Notes under the pieces: model-generated
The model's input: only the letters and a program-made list of their open reading frames with translations
Told to the model about the DNA's origin: nothing
Database searches by the model: none
Made by a program: the position numbers and the translations under genes
Assembly (NCBI GenBank): GCA_963922205.1
Contig: CAWUHX010000007.1
Span: 2,728,001 to 2,792,000, forward strand
Length of the DNA stretch: 64,000 nucleotides
Reading direction: 5' to 3'
Source: Romanomermis culicivorax
Taxonomy: Eukaryota > Nematoda > Enoplea > Mermithida > Mermithidae
Part shown: positions 36,357 through 47,646 of the stretch, in pieces
How positions within the stretch are numbered: the first letter of the stretch is position 1
Layout: each line of letters starts with the position of its first letter

Positions 36357-38467
36357 ATACTCCATCCATAAAACAGACGTTATTTGATCGTGAAGTTTTG
36401 ACTGGGCTGATCCGATCATATAGATCTCGTGTGCGTTTACACCAACCTGCGGGATGGGCTATGCTCTGTTCAATTTGAAATGATCGATGCAGCGGTCTGA
36501 GTTTTGGCAAACGCAATCTTACTAGAGATCGGGAACTCGATTTCGATGATCTTGAAATTTTTTAAAAGAATGACCATCAAGGACCCGGTATCATGAAGGA
36601 AAAATTTATTGAACAGGGTCAACGAGCCTTCCATAATTTTGAAAAAAAATTGGCTGCGATCTCGCTACATCGAAAATTTCAGTTTGAATGGAGTATAGTT
36701 GCACAAACATCCCATTCGCAGACCTGAAGAACCGAGAGCTGGATGTTAGCTTTCTTTATACTGTTTGATAGATCTTTGGGATGCATCCAAGGTAGAAATT
36801 TGAATTGAAAGAACTCATGGAGTTGATTTGGTCGAAGGGGTCATCCTCTACCCGAGGGGAAGTTTGTGCAACGGGCCCGATAAAAAATTTTTCGTAGATC
36901 CATAATACACACATTTTTCAACATGTAAGCCATTTTGGGAACGGGTGAGGGCTTGAGTATGTGAATCGAAGATTATAAAAATGTGGTCTAAGACATAGAA
37001 CTTCGAGGTCTGGGTAGAATGCAAACGACTTTTTGGGGGCGGACGATCATCGTCCAAATTAAGGACATTTGAAGAAACAAGATTTCAATATGTCGCTTAA
37101 AAAGTCCGAAACCCGTTCAAAAAACATTTCAATTTTTGTCTAACCGTAAAAAATATATTTACGGCACGAAGCGCGGAAATTTTTATTACTTTTGACTGCT
37201 TTTTGTTCAAAAATGATCATTTTTATCAAAAAATTGACACTTTCAGTTTTCTCCGACGAAAAGTATGATGGTCTGTATGGCTACCATATGGCTATAACCA
37301 TGTGATTGGAAAATATTGATGGGTCACCATCATATGCTAGGGGTCAGCCAGGATACGGGGTGGAATGCAAACTTTTTTCCGTTCTTGATAATGAAAAGAA
37401 ATGTCTTAGAAAGGTCTTCTAACATCCAAGCAGCATTTTCTTCAACTCATATTAGTCGGATATGTGACGTGAAATTATTTGCTTAGACTCCACTTTTAAA
37501 AAGTTTTAATGCTACTTTCTCGGACTCAAGTAGTTTGTTTAGAAAAATTGTTAAACAGCAGCATCATTCCCATTTTTATGATGATTTTCTCTTCTCTCTT
37601 GTTCATTTTCCTTCATCGTCTTCTCTATCATTGATGGGGTGATCAAATCTGCTGGGGGTCAGCAAGAATCTGCTGGGGGTCAAAACCCCCCAAACCCCCT
37701 AGCGTGCATGTATGGTCACCATATGGCAATATTTCTGGGGGGTGGGTTATTATGGAACTTCGGCCCAATTACGTGTATGGTCTTGAATTATAAAACATGT
37801 GAATTAAAAAATGAAAAAATGTGATCTAAGTGTGTTGTGGCAACCACAATCAGTGGAGCTAAGTCTATTAACTTTGAGATGAGAGTAGGAGCGAAAAAAC
37901 GTCCTACCCAAAATAAGTGTAGGTGAGCAGACGTAAAAAGTTTCGTGACAATTCTCAACTGGCTTTAATTTTTCTTTGAGAAATGAACAGACCACTAAAT
38001 ATTTAGTCGGGCTGTGCCGACAGTAATGTTGTGCAGTGACTTTTGAAATACAATTAACCGAATAAAATCTCTTAAAACGCCAAATTTATTCATATTATGT
38101 TCATTTTTCATCCAACTTCGGATGTTAAATTTTGCAGTTATTGTAGGTCATGATCGTTCGGAATTTCTATCTGAGTGAATACAACTGACTCTCGGATTTT
38201 GCTGCATTTTGTTAAAATGGAACGTAAAAAAGAAATCAGCATTTCACTGTCGAATCAGCACTTCACTGCCGAACATATACTTTATTCTGAGGTGAGAATA
38301 CTAGTAACAGTCTTCTCTAACTTTTAAGAATTGATGATCCTAATGTCATACTTAGAAGTCAAGGATTATGAGAAACGGAAAAATTTTATGTCATTACTTT
38401 CCGTGGCGATTTCGTAACGATGGAGAATGTATCACCTCCTGAAAACCCGGACAGAACTTGAAGAATA
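36357..38467. other. Repeat-rich non-coding DNA
   Basis: 37075-37340 shares phrases (GTTCAAAAAA, GGCACGAAGCGCGG, CATATGG) with 55800-56010 and 56500-56720. GGGGTCAGCC-type units occur at 37335-37355 and 37650-37700. No gene is supported; the minus ORF 36848-37057 and plus ORF 37639-37824 fall in these repeats. Confidence 0.45.
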
Positions 38468-39796
38468 ATGTATAGTCAGTATTTCCAATTATGTGAGTAC
38501 CTGATCTTGCCCGTTTCTGACGCGGGAAACTATCTAAACAATATACGACGAAGTGAACAGGGTTTCTTTATGATTATGGATTTGTACCTGTTAAATTTAG
38601 CTTGGCTAAGACGGATTCTTCGAGGACGCCAAGTACGACTATCGAACATAGAAAAACAACTGACATTTTCGTTATGGAAAAAGTATTGGGCGACTCGCAA
38701 GAAAACGAGGAAAATAAAAAAGTTTCTATACCCGACCTGTTTTAGGAACCAGGTTCCCATTAAAAATCGCAGAACGAAACAAAAAGTATGAAAAAGTCAA
38801 ATTGGTAGGTCAATTGGAAAAAATTGGATTGTTAAAATGCCTGTTGTTTTTTTGCAGTGCTCTAGTTTTTGTCTATTTTATTACTATCGCAAACAAATGC
38901 ATTCTATACTACTCGTTATGGATTTCTGGTCTGTAAAATATTCAATACAAAAGTTTTGATGCAAAAAGCAATTGCCTCTTCTGAAAACTATAGTCCATTC
39001 ATCCAAATGAGCCTTAGAAGAAAAAAATATGCTTATGATGCAATAATGAACAATTTCAGCGTATGCGACCAAATGTCTCTCAGATTGAATGTAGTATTTA
39101 TACCAGAAAAAATAAAAAGTTGGCTTACGGTGCATGGAAATTACCAGTCTGCAGATTTCTTTAGATTTTTTATATTCCGAGGATCATTTAAAAATGAATG
39201 AGCCATAGCATCCGTTCTGGGTTCAGAATATCGAACATCTATTTAAATGCACAAATCCGAAAGGCAATCAGTGATTCAAATCAAAAACGCTTGATCATCG
39301 TCTTCAATTCTCGCTTCAGCATTTCTGATCATGAGATCGAAGTATTTCAGATATTCCACAATATGCTATATAAAAAGCGTTTTATAGGCTTCCATCATTG
39401 CACATGTTGGGCACCCTGTTGCTGTCCATTTCGAGATCGGGAAGTCGACATGCAAATCAACGACCTGGTGGTGCAGACAAATTAGCATGGCAATGGAGCG
39501 CCAAAGAAAGAAACGGTACATGAAGGGCTTCAGGCCCAGGCGTCGTCTCTTGCAGATGTCATACGGGAGACAGACCTTTACAGGGCATGGACAATACCAT
39601 ATCATTCCTTCCAGGGGTATTCATTTTTCTCTGGGAGTCTACGAGGTCTGCTCTGCGAGGGTCCATTATTTAGTAGTTAGTGTTTGTTGCTGCCAGGTCT
39701 GGGCGAGAACTGTTGCACTATATCCGAGCCTAGCCAAGGAGAATTTCTAACTAGTTCCCAAATAACTATCTCTCTTAACTTCAAGGAAAGACCTGC

Positions 39797-40732
39797 ACAA
39801 CACAGAGCTGTGTTATACCAAAGATTTTTTTTGGTCCTACAGTAAAATGATCTGTACCAAAGTTGTTCCATGGGCGATGTGCATCAACATTATCATATAA
39901 ACTTATGCTTTAGAATCAACCATTTGTTTATAATTTCAAAAAATATGCATTTTGAGATATGCTGATCCGTTCCAGAAATTTCAGCAACTGTAGTCATTGG
40001 AGAGACTCAATTTTATTGTTAACCAGCTTGATCAATCAAATACAGCGACGAATTTAAAATCATATGTGCTACATCTTACTGTAGATGACAAAGCAGTAGT
40101 GAAAAGTAGCTTCTTAAGTTTTTTATACTATAAGCTGAATGGAAAAAATGAAAATACACAATGTAGACTGGCAAACACATTATAGCCTAAATGAAACCAT
40201 GTAATGCTTGCTTATGTTTATTGTAGGACATGTTTGAAGTGAAGTTTTATTCAGTCGCTGTTGTAAAAATTTGCATCTTTGAGTCGTCACAGCTTCTAAA
40301 GTTCAATTCGTACCAGAACTCGATTGCTTGAAACAGAATAACTATTGTGAAGCCTACATTTTGTTTTTTCTTCAATTTTTCCATTTCAGCTAATTTAGAG
40401 CTACAATTTAACAAACTTAAAAAGCTACTTTACATCACTGTTGTGTCAGCTACAGTAAGATCTGGAACATATGATTTTGAATCTGTCGATCAATTTGATC
40501 CAGCCGCTTCACAATAAAATTGAGAGTCTCTAATTACTTTAGTTGCCGAATTCTTTTTTGGAAGATTATCATATCCCAAACTGCACATTTCCTGAAATTG
40601 TAAAGAAATGGTTGATTCTCAAGCATAAGTTGATATGCTATAATACTGACGCACATCCCTAAGGCACAACCATGGTACCGATCATTTTGCTGTGAGACCA
40701 AAAAATTTTTTTGTATAACACAGCTCTGCATG
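39797..40732. repeat. Inverted repeat, arms about 360 bp
   Basis: 39797-40154 and 40365-40732 are imperfect inverted copies with a spacer of about 210 bp; CACAGAGCTGTGTTATAC at the left matches GTATAACACAGCTCTG at the right. Confidence 0.75.
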
Positions 40733-40926
40733 TATGGTTTCCATTCATTCCTATTTAAGTCGACTATGTTTGCGAGCTTGTCAAAATATGCTCCACAAAC
40801 ATTAAGTAGTACTTGATGCTGAAATCTTGCGCGCTCGAAACGATGAGCGCTGCAAACACTGTACAAAGAAATCCTCAGAGTAAAAAATCCATAGGTATTT
40901 GATCCACTGTTTTTTTTTCTCCACAC
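40534..40926 (-). pseudogene. Ulp1 (C48) peptidase-like fragment
   Basis: 130 codons on the minus strand. WKPYMQSCVIQ, then QQNDRYHGCALGMC and ENQPFLYNF, VWDMIIFQKRI follow the Ulp1/SUMO-protease pattern near the catalytic Cys: a conserved Gln, an asparagine/cysteine-glycine turn, then PF and DM-x-x-F-R-x-x-I. The turn reads GCA where CG followed by a small residue is expected, so the site is damaged or the alignment is shifted. The duplicate in the left arm has stops. A plausible but unproven identification. Confidence 0.35.
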
Positions 40927-40929
40927 CGG

Positions 40930-41850
40930 AAAAAATAGAATGTGGAAAAAATTTTTGAGGTCTTTTCACAAATGTGGGAGAAAAATTTGGGGTTTTCATA
41001 TTGAAAAGATGCATTTTAGGATGTCCAATCCAAATCTCAAAATTTTCCGGCGCTTCGCGTCGGTTATAACCTTAATAATCATTATTATTTATTATCAAGC
41101 TCAGGCGCTGTCTACCTCATACTTGTACTTGGGGGGGTTGGGGGGGACCCCCCCTAACTTGGCCAACCCAGTACCCAAAATGATTTCCCCCCCCCCAACC
41201 CCCCCCCCCCAGTTGGGAAAAAATTGAAAAAATTTGCCAAAAAGTGTATATGTTTTTTGGCCTTTTTTGGGAAAAATTTCGACTTTTTCCTACCCCCCCC
41301 CCAAAATTTCGGATTTACCCCCCCCCCCCCCAACTGGTCGGAGGTCTTACAGGTATGTCTACCTTAACTTACCATTTAATCTTTAATAGTTTTCACCATC
41401 TTAAACGTATTATTTCATGTTTAATTTGCAATCTTGAGTATTATATCTTTATATTTAATGACGATATCCGCATTTTTTCCTTCATAGATTTTTTGAGAAA
41501 GATCAACACCTCAACTTTCTCAACTTTTTGGAGCGTTTGTTCTTTTTTTAATGTAAATTCAATTCAAAAGCTTCAGGGAAGTATTTTTGGAAAAGTTCTA
41601 CGCTTCTGACTCATTGCTTTTCAGTCAAATTTATGAAAGGTTACGAACAAATAAATGGTTTAAAGTTTTTCGAATGATAAATTTATAGAAATTACGATTT
41701 ATGAACACAAAATTTGAATCTAATTTTTGAGATAAATGATCAGAATGATTATCAGAATGCTTTAAAAAGCTCAAAAATACTTAAATAATGTGTTTATGAC
41801 TGAGCGTTTTCAAGCGAAAAAACGAGGATTTTAAGACGAAAAAAAATTTT
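40930..41850 (+). repeat. Palindrome-core dispersed repeat, copy A
   Basis: Carries TTCCGGCGCTTCGCGTCGG at about 41046-41064, then TATTATTTATTATCAAGCTCAGGCGCTG and downstream phrases shared with 43516-44519 (reversed) and 52330-53240. It is interrupted at 41118-41357 by the G/C-run element, whose removal restores continuity with the other copies. Confidence 0.65.
41118..41357 (+). mobile_element. hAT-like G/C-run MITE, copy 1
   Basis: Ends CATACTTGTA and TACAGGTATG are inverted; the inside has long C and G runs. TCTACCT flanks both sides (41111-41117 and 41358-41364), which becomes 8 bp if the terminal G is shared. Close relatives with the same ends are at 53461-53690 and 61909-62148. Confidence 0.82.
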
Positions 41851-41885
41851 TCCTAGGGAAGAAAAATTTGACCCCTTTCCACATT

Positions 41886-42065
41886 TGTAGAAAAAAGTTC
41901 TTTTGTGCACGGACATTTGTGCCAATTGGCTCAAAGGGCCAGAAAAATGTGTGCCAATGGCATAAAGGGCCAAAAAAATTTGTGCCAATGGCACAAAAAA
42001 TTTTTTTTCTAAGAATACACTGAAAACCTTTAAAAAGTTTTAATATGCTAAAAGTTTGATAAAAA
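41886..42065 (+). repeat. GTGCCAATGGCAC palindrome cluster, copy 1
   Basis: Contains GTGCACGG, GTGCCAATTGGCTC, GTGCCAATGGCA and GTGCCAATGGCAC, then ACTGAAAACC. The same order in direct orientation returns at about 43380-43505, so 42066-43380 is flanked by a direct repeat. Confidence 0.6.
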
Positions 42066-42705
42066 CATAACTAAAGATACTCTCGCCGCGCTAATTTGAA
42101 TAAAAATCTTGCCAATTCTATTTTATCTAAGCACGTCAGATCGATAAGAAAAACTGATCAAAAAAGCATTCTATACGATTCAAAAAGAAATCGGATGCTG
42201 CTGCGAAAATTCGCATATTTTTATATATAATTTTTCAGGCATTTCATATTTTTCTTTGATTTTAGGCTACGAATTTCTTCTTAACACCGATGTAATTAAT
42301 TTAAGAGTGTCCATAATTGCTTTCTCGTGAAAAAACTAAGCCGAAAGTCGCGTCGCGTAAATTTCTGGTTGAAAAATTGCGCCAACAATGTCAATTTTTC
42401 TGTTCGAATCAAACACCAAAAATATAAATTTCGGTTTCCAATCACACTGAATGAACAGTGGAAGTTAACCATTTCTATTCATTTTTCAGTCATTGACAAT
42501 CTCATAGTTTGTTGCGATCATACAAATATCCTATTCGAATACAATTCTCTCAGGTTCTATCTGAACAAATAAAAGTAGACCAACTTAAACAACCCCTGCT
42601 GTGAGGTTGTCTACACAGCAAAAATTACCTGCTGATCTCAAATAGCTATCAAATGCCATACTCTGATCAAAGTCGCCCGTGATCAAAGTCACCCCAGGAA
42701 TTTTT

Positions 42706-43162
42706 GGCGAATATGTCCCTAGAGCCAAAATTTTTAAAAACCATGTTTTCTAGAACAACTTTTCATTCTGCATCCAACGAAATAAAAACTAGCTTGCGAT
42801 CACAAGTAGTTCAAAAGATATAGACAAAACAACTTAAAAATTGTCAACATTTTATTCGCAAAAACATATATATCAAAAAAAGCCTAAGCCTAAGTAGTAG
42901 ATCCTAAGCCTAAGCCCTAAGCCTAAGCCTCCTAAGCCTAAGCCTAACCCTCACACACGTAACATTCGAATTAACTCATCGTCATCTTTTGTAATGTTAT
43001 AAATCCTGATTAAATTTAGAGCCATTTTGTCTGAAAACTCTAAAATATAAATCGCGAAATATTAGAGACCGCAAGTTTATTTTCGTTTCATTAGATTCAG
43101 CATGATGAACTCTATCAGAAAATATGTTGTTTGTAAAATTTTGCTCTAGGGACATATTCGCC
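42706..43162. mobile_element. TIR element enclosing telomere-type repeats
   Basis: GGCGAATATGTCCCTAGAGC (42706-42725) and its exact reverse complement (43143-43162) form a 20-bp inverted repeat. Similarity loosely extends outward to CACCCC on both sides (42691 and 43176 area). The inside holds TTAGGC-type tracts but no ORF. The target duplication was not resolved. Confidence 0.65.
42880..42951 (-). repeat. Interstitial telomere-type repeats (TTAGGC)n
   Basis: On the plus strand AAGCCTAAGCCTAAG, CCTAAGCCTAAGCC and further copies make about nine TTAGGC units in minus-strand reading, with small interruptions. TTAGGC is the usual nematode telomere unit. Confidence 0.85.
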
Positions 43163-43515
43163 ATATTACGCGTCACCCCACTTTACCATATTTATTGACT
43201 CGGCGCTCCTTTGCGTTTTCATCCCCTAAAATGACTAAAAATCAAGGAAATTCAGCCGTCGACCAGTCAACAAATTTGTGCCCATTGGCACAAACGCCCG
43301 AAATTTTTTGTGCCATTCCAAATTTTTTTGTGCTAAAAACCATGTTTTGGCACACAAAAAAAACACTGATTCCGTTTTTTTTGTGCACGGAGTGCCAATT
43401 GGCACAGGTCAAAAAAATTAGTGTCAATGGCACAAATAATTTTTTTCTACCAGAAACATACTGAAAGCTGCGGAAAGATTTTAGGCCAAAATTTTGATAA
43501 AAATGTGTACCTAAT

Positions 43516-44519
43516 CACTGTTTTTCCCCCCGGGCCTTTTCTCCAAAATGGCGAAAGGTGTCAAAATTTTTTCCCCCATTTTCCCGAAGTCGTTTTTTTC
43601 GCCCAGCTTTATTTAAGTGTTTGTGAGCTTTTTCAAGCCTTCTGGTGTTTTTAGAGCCGTTAATTCATTGAAATCGAGGAAAAAATTGAAATTTTCAAGT
43701 TTGAAGTGTAACGTACAAGCATTGTAGAACAAATTTTTTCAGCAATTTATCCGAGAGCATAATGACTTTGAATTACACGAGAAATCGGCGATTAATTCCT
43801 TTATGATGACAAATGAGAACCCAAAAAAGATGTTAATCTTTCCGGCGCGAAGCACCGGAAATTTTTTTGGGGTATTGTCATTCTGCGACGCTGGAAAATC
43901 AATTTTGCGAACACTTATTTCAAGAATAAGATTCGAATTTTGTGTTCAAAAGTCGTAATTTCTAGAATTTTATTCGAAAAGTTTTAACACCAGTATAATG
44001 TATTTGTAAACTCTCACGAACTTGGCCGAAAAGATACGAGTAAAAAGAATAGAAATTTCCGAAAACTACTTCTATGAAGCTTTTGAATTGATTTAACGTT
44101 TGGAAAGAAATAATCGCTTCAAAAAACTTAGAGACCACGTGATCTTTTTCCAAAACTGTGTCACGGAAAAAATGCGAATCTTCATTAAATATCATGATAA
44201 AAAATTGAAGATTACAAGCTAAAACATGATATAATACGTTAAAGATGATGAAAACTATTATAGATTAAGTGATAAATGAAGGTAGACATGCTAAAAGCCG
44301 CACCTGAGCCAGGTAATGCATAATAACGATAATTAAAATTATAACCGGCGCGAAGCGCCGGAAAAATTTGAGATTATGACCTTCTAAAATGCACCAAAAT
44401 GCATCTTTTCTGTATCTGATCCCCAAAAATTTCGTCCTAAAATGGGAAAAGAGCCCAAAATTTTTTTCCCTTTTCCGAATTTTTTTCCCGAAAAAGTACG
44501 ATTTGGGGGAAAAACAGTG
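43516..44519. mobile_element. hAT-like palindrome-core element, intact copy B
   Basis: CACTGTTTTTCCCCC at the left end is exactly inverted as GGGGGAAAAACAGTG at the right end, and TACCTAAT flanks both sides (43508-43515 and 44520-44527). Inside are CCGGCGCGAAGCACCGG near 43838 and CCGGCGCGAAGCGCCGG near 44345. 1004 bp, no coding capacity; an 8-bp duplication indicates a hAT-type transposase in trans. Confidence 0.85.
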
Positions 44520-45031
44520 TACCTAATTAAGTTACTTTTAACGCATTAATTTTTTGTAAGAATCGTGCCCAACATATTTTTCATTCCTGATGATACAATT
44601 GCGGAACAGACTATAGGAAATTCCATAAGAATAACTTACGGTTTGCCAGATATTAATGAATTATAATGAATATCATGAATCTCTTTTTATTTTGACCGTG
44701 GCTTCACAAACAATTTTCAGTAGTTAGAAAAAGGGACCTAAATATTGGAGGAAATAATTAAGCTGTCCTACATTATATATTCAGTTGGGAGAAATTAGAA
44801 GTCGTCATTGGGAAAAAGGAAAAAAGAGCAAAAAGGATATTCTGGTGTGTTTAGAACGCGGAAATGCTGAAATTCTACGGTGTTCTGGGCTGGTAGCCAA
44901 GTTCACCAAACCTGTTCAGAGTCCAAATTTCGATCAAAATACTTCAATATTTCTTATTTCCGTTCGGTCTAACGGTTTTCAGCCTTGTGTTATATTTTTT
45001 CACCGTAATACTTACATATATTTAGTATCTA

Positions 45032-46002
45032 CAGGGCCGTGCACAAGGGGGTGGGGGGGCGGCCGCCCCCCCCCCCCCATTGAGGCAGTAACTCTAAACC
45101 GAAAAGATGCGTTTTGGTGGACTTTAAAAGGTCAAAATCTCAAAATTTTCCGGCGCGAACGCCGGTCATGGGTATAATTATAACTATATTCTATCAGGCG
45201 CGGCCGTTAGCATATCTACTTCGATTTACTAATTAATGCTCAACAGTTTCTATCAATCAAGTTAGCTCGTTTCATTTTCTAATCGTTTACAGTCAATTTT
45301 GTCGCCGAAAATAGAGATTTTTCATCAAGTCTCTCAATTTTTTCTCTCGATGATTGGAATTTTTTAAACGTTTGCAATCTGAACTTTTGCGTTTATTGAA
45401 GGTGGAAATTGAAGACATTACTGTAGAACGCGATTTCAAAACATTTGTTCACGAATTATCTGTTGGAGAGATTTGTTTTCCAGCGTTTTAGAATACAAAA
45501 ACCCGAAAATTTTTCCGGCGCTTCGCGCCGGAATGGGAGGCAAATTACGCTTTATTAGTCTGATTTTAATTTATTTCCCAACGTTATGAAGGTTCATTTT
45601 CCAGCGTTTTAGAAAGTGAAAATCAAAATCCGCGCCGGACCATTCTATAGAACACCAATATATTCTTCATGACCTCATTTTGACTAACATAACCATAATT
45701 TTCTCAATTTTTTCCTCATTTTTGCAGGTTTCTGACTACAAATACAACAAAATGCTTGAGTATGCTCCTAAAATGCATAAAAAACATCCGTGGCCACATT
45801 ATAAGCGTTTTTAAAAATGTGGAAAATTTTTGGAAAATGAGGAAAAAAATTTTGGATCCGGTTCTCATGTGGAAAAAATCTTCGAGGAAAAAAAACGGTG
45901 ATGCACACAGTATATCCGCGTAAGATCAAAATTTTCTGGGGCTATTCAGTGAAAAAATCTAGTCCGCCCCCCCCCCATGAAAAAATCCTGCGCACGGCCC
46001 TG
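45032..46002. mobile_element. hAT-like element with CAGGGCCGTGC ends
   Basis: CAGGGCCGTGC (45032) and GCACGGCCCTG (ends 46002) are inverted, and AGTATCTA flanks both sides (45024-45031 and 46003-46010). Homopolymer G and C runs lie just inside both ends. The core includes CCGGCGCTTCGCGCCGG near 45517-45533 and a related motif at 45150. No transposase is present. Confidence 0.85.
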
Positions 46003-46276
46003 AGTATCTACATCTACTTTCATTTTCGGCTAGCAAATTGAAGCAATTAATTTTGAAGATGTCAAAAAGACAAAATTTTCCGGTATTCCAATTTTCCTGA
46101 ATCATTGACATGGTTCGCTCAATTTTTAGCAACCGGCTCGAGAAAAGGGTATTAGATGATAGTCTTGTCAAAACAAGCTCAGAAGTACAGTTTTCAGTAG
46201 AGATGTACTGGTAGCATAGTTTGAAAATATCAGGTCGTCCAAGCATGCCTTAGATAATGGGTTTTTTCATTTCCAC

Positions 46277-47638
46277 TAGTGATGCGTTCGGTACCGGCAC
46301 CGGTACCAAGGTAGTACCGGTGCCGGTACCTAAAATTGTACAACAATATTAATATAATCATTGAGACTCATAATCGTGACTAAACTTTATTATCAAACTG
46401 ATGTTTTCTAATTTGTAATTAAAATCAAGCTAATGTATTCTAAATTTCTCATTCCGGCGCGAACCGGAAAAAATTTTGAATTTTATACTCTAAAACGCTA
46501 GAAAATGAATCTTCGCTACAGCTATTCATGAGCCTTTATCGTTTTTCTATGCACAAGTTCATGTTCGAAGCGTTTGAAAAACTCAAACCCAGCAAGAGAA
46601 AAAATGGGCGGAATATTTTTTGGGTGCTAATTTCAAAAACTCAAGCGGACACGTATTTTTCGGCAGCTCCTGAAATGATTAATAGACACGACAAGAAAGT
46701 GCGGAAACCAACTAGAGGCTAGATTATGCCAAGCTTGTAGTAAGGGAAAATGTATTTTTTCGCATTTTCACCAAAATCATCTCCTCTTGCTCTTAAAGCA
46801 ACCTAAGCTTAAACTTGAAACTAAGTGTCAACCTGAACCAAAGCCCAAGCCTGAGTGTGTACGCCTAAACCTGTGTTTCAGCCTAAGCCTAAACTTAAGC
46901 ACAGTGCATATAAATCTTGTCGATTCCTTTTCTACATCAAATTCCCTGAAAATTTCGTCAAAATTATCTAATTTCCGCCAGCATCGCGTGCCTTGAGGAA
47001 TCGGTACCGCTCACTGCACAACTAAGCGTTGCCGAGCGAGAGCTGTCATTAAGTTGATTGATTGGAAAAAATTTCATCAATTTGATTGGTTGGAAAAATA
47101 TAGTTGCTTCCTAACCGTAAGTCTAAGCCTAAACCTAAGCCTTAGTTCAAGACTATGACTAAAAACTGCAAAAATCGATAAATTTTCTTATCGTTTGTAC
47201 TAGTACAAATGGGTCGAGTACAAAAAAACAATGATTGGAAGCTAATTTTAAAAATAAAAGCACAACTTTTAAAATTTAAAAACGTTATTTTTTAAAACCA
47301 AGAAGTATACAGTATTTTTTAATAATTAAAATAATAATATATTTTATTCGTGTTGTTTACGTATGCAAAATTTTTTTTATTTTGTTGTTTACGTATGGAA
47401 AATTGTTAAAATAATCATCTTTTGAATCTTTCCGAATAATTTGAATTTATTACTTTTCAAAAGGTTGTTGATATAAACTCAATCTCTAATGGCTTTTTGA
47501 GTTTCGATGTAAAATATACAGATTCGTTTTTCAATACTAGTGTTATGTATAGGTGTAAAGTACATGTTTATTTAGTCTTTATTACATGTTATATAAAGTA
47601 CCGGTACCGGCTGGAAAAGCGGTACCGGAACATCACTA
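46277..47638. mobile_element. hAT-like element with GGTACCGG palindromic ends
   Basis: Starts TAGTGATG and ends CATCACTA, with ATTTCCAC on both sides (46269-46276 and 47639-47646). Just inside each end are clusters of GGTACCGG/CCGGTACC palindromes. 1362 bp. The interior has degenerate CCTAAGCC tracts near 46795-46890 and 47105-47150 and no recognisable transposase; the ORF 46528-46722 is unassigned. Confidence 0.85.
46795..46900 (-). repeat. Degenerate TTAGGC-like tract
   Basis: AACCTAAGC, AGCCCAAGCCTGAG, and AGCCTAAGCCTAAAC with spacers are decayed CCTAAG units. A shorter similar tract is at 47105-47150 (AGTCTAAGCCTAAACCTAAG). Confidence 0.6.
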
Positions 47639-47646
47639 ATTTCCAC

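Larger units (their letters stand above)
38468..41010. mobile_element. Decayed element region with Ulp1-like remains
   Basis: Several partial ORFs (38468-38791, 38869-39201 and 39198-39485 on plus; 40534-40926 on minus) surround a palindrome (arms 39797-40154 and 40365-40732). The minus ORF carries a Ulp1-like segment, and its counterpart is visible in the left arm on the plus strand. Ulp1-like proteases are carried by some MULE and other DNA transposons. Limits are approximate. Confidence 0.4.

Noticed and set aside
44785-45177. 130-codon plus ORF
   Set aside because: Runs through the left end of a hAT-like element and its C-run; no domain.
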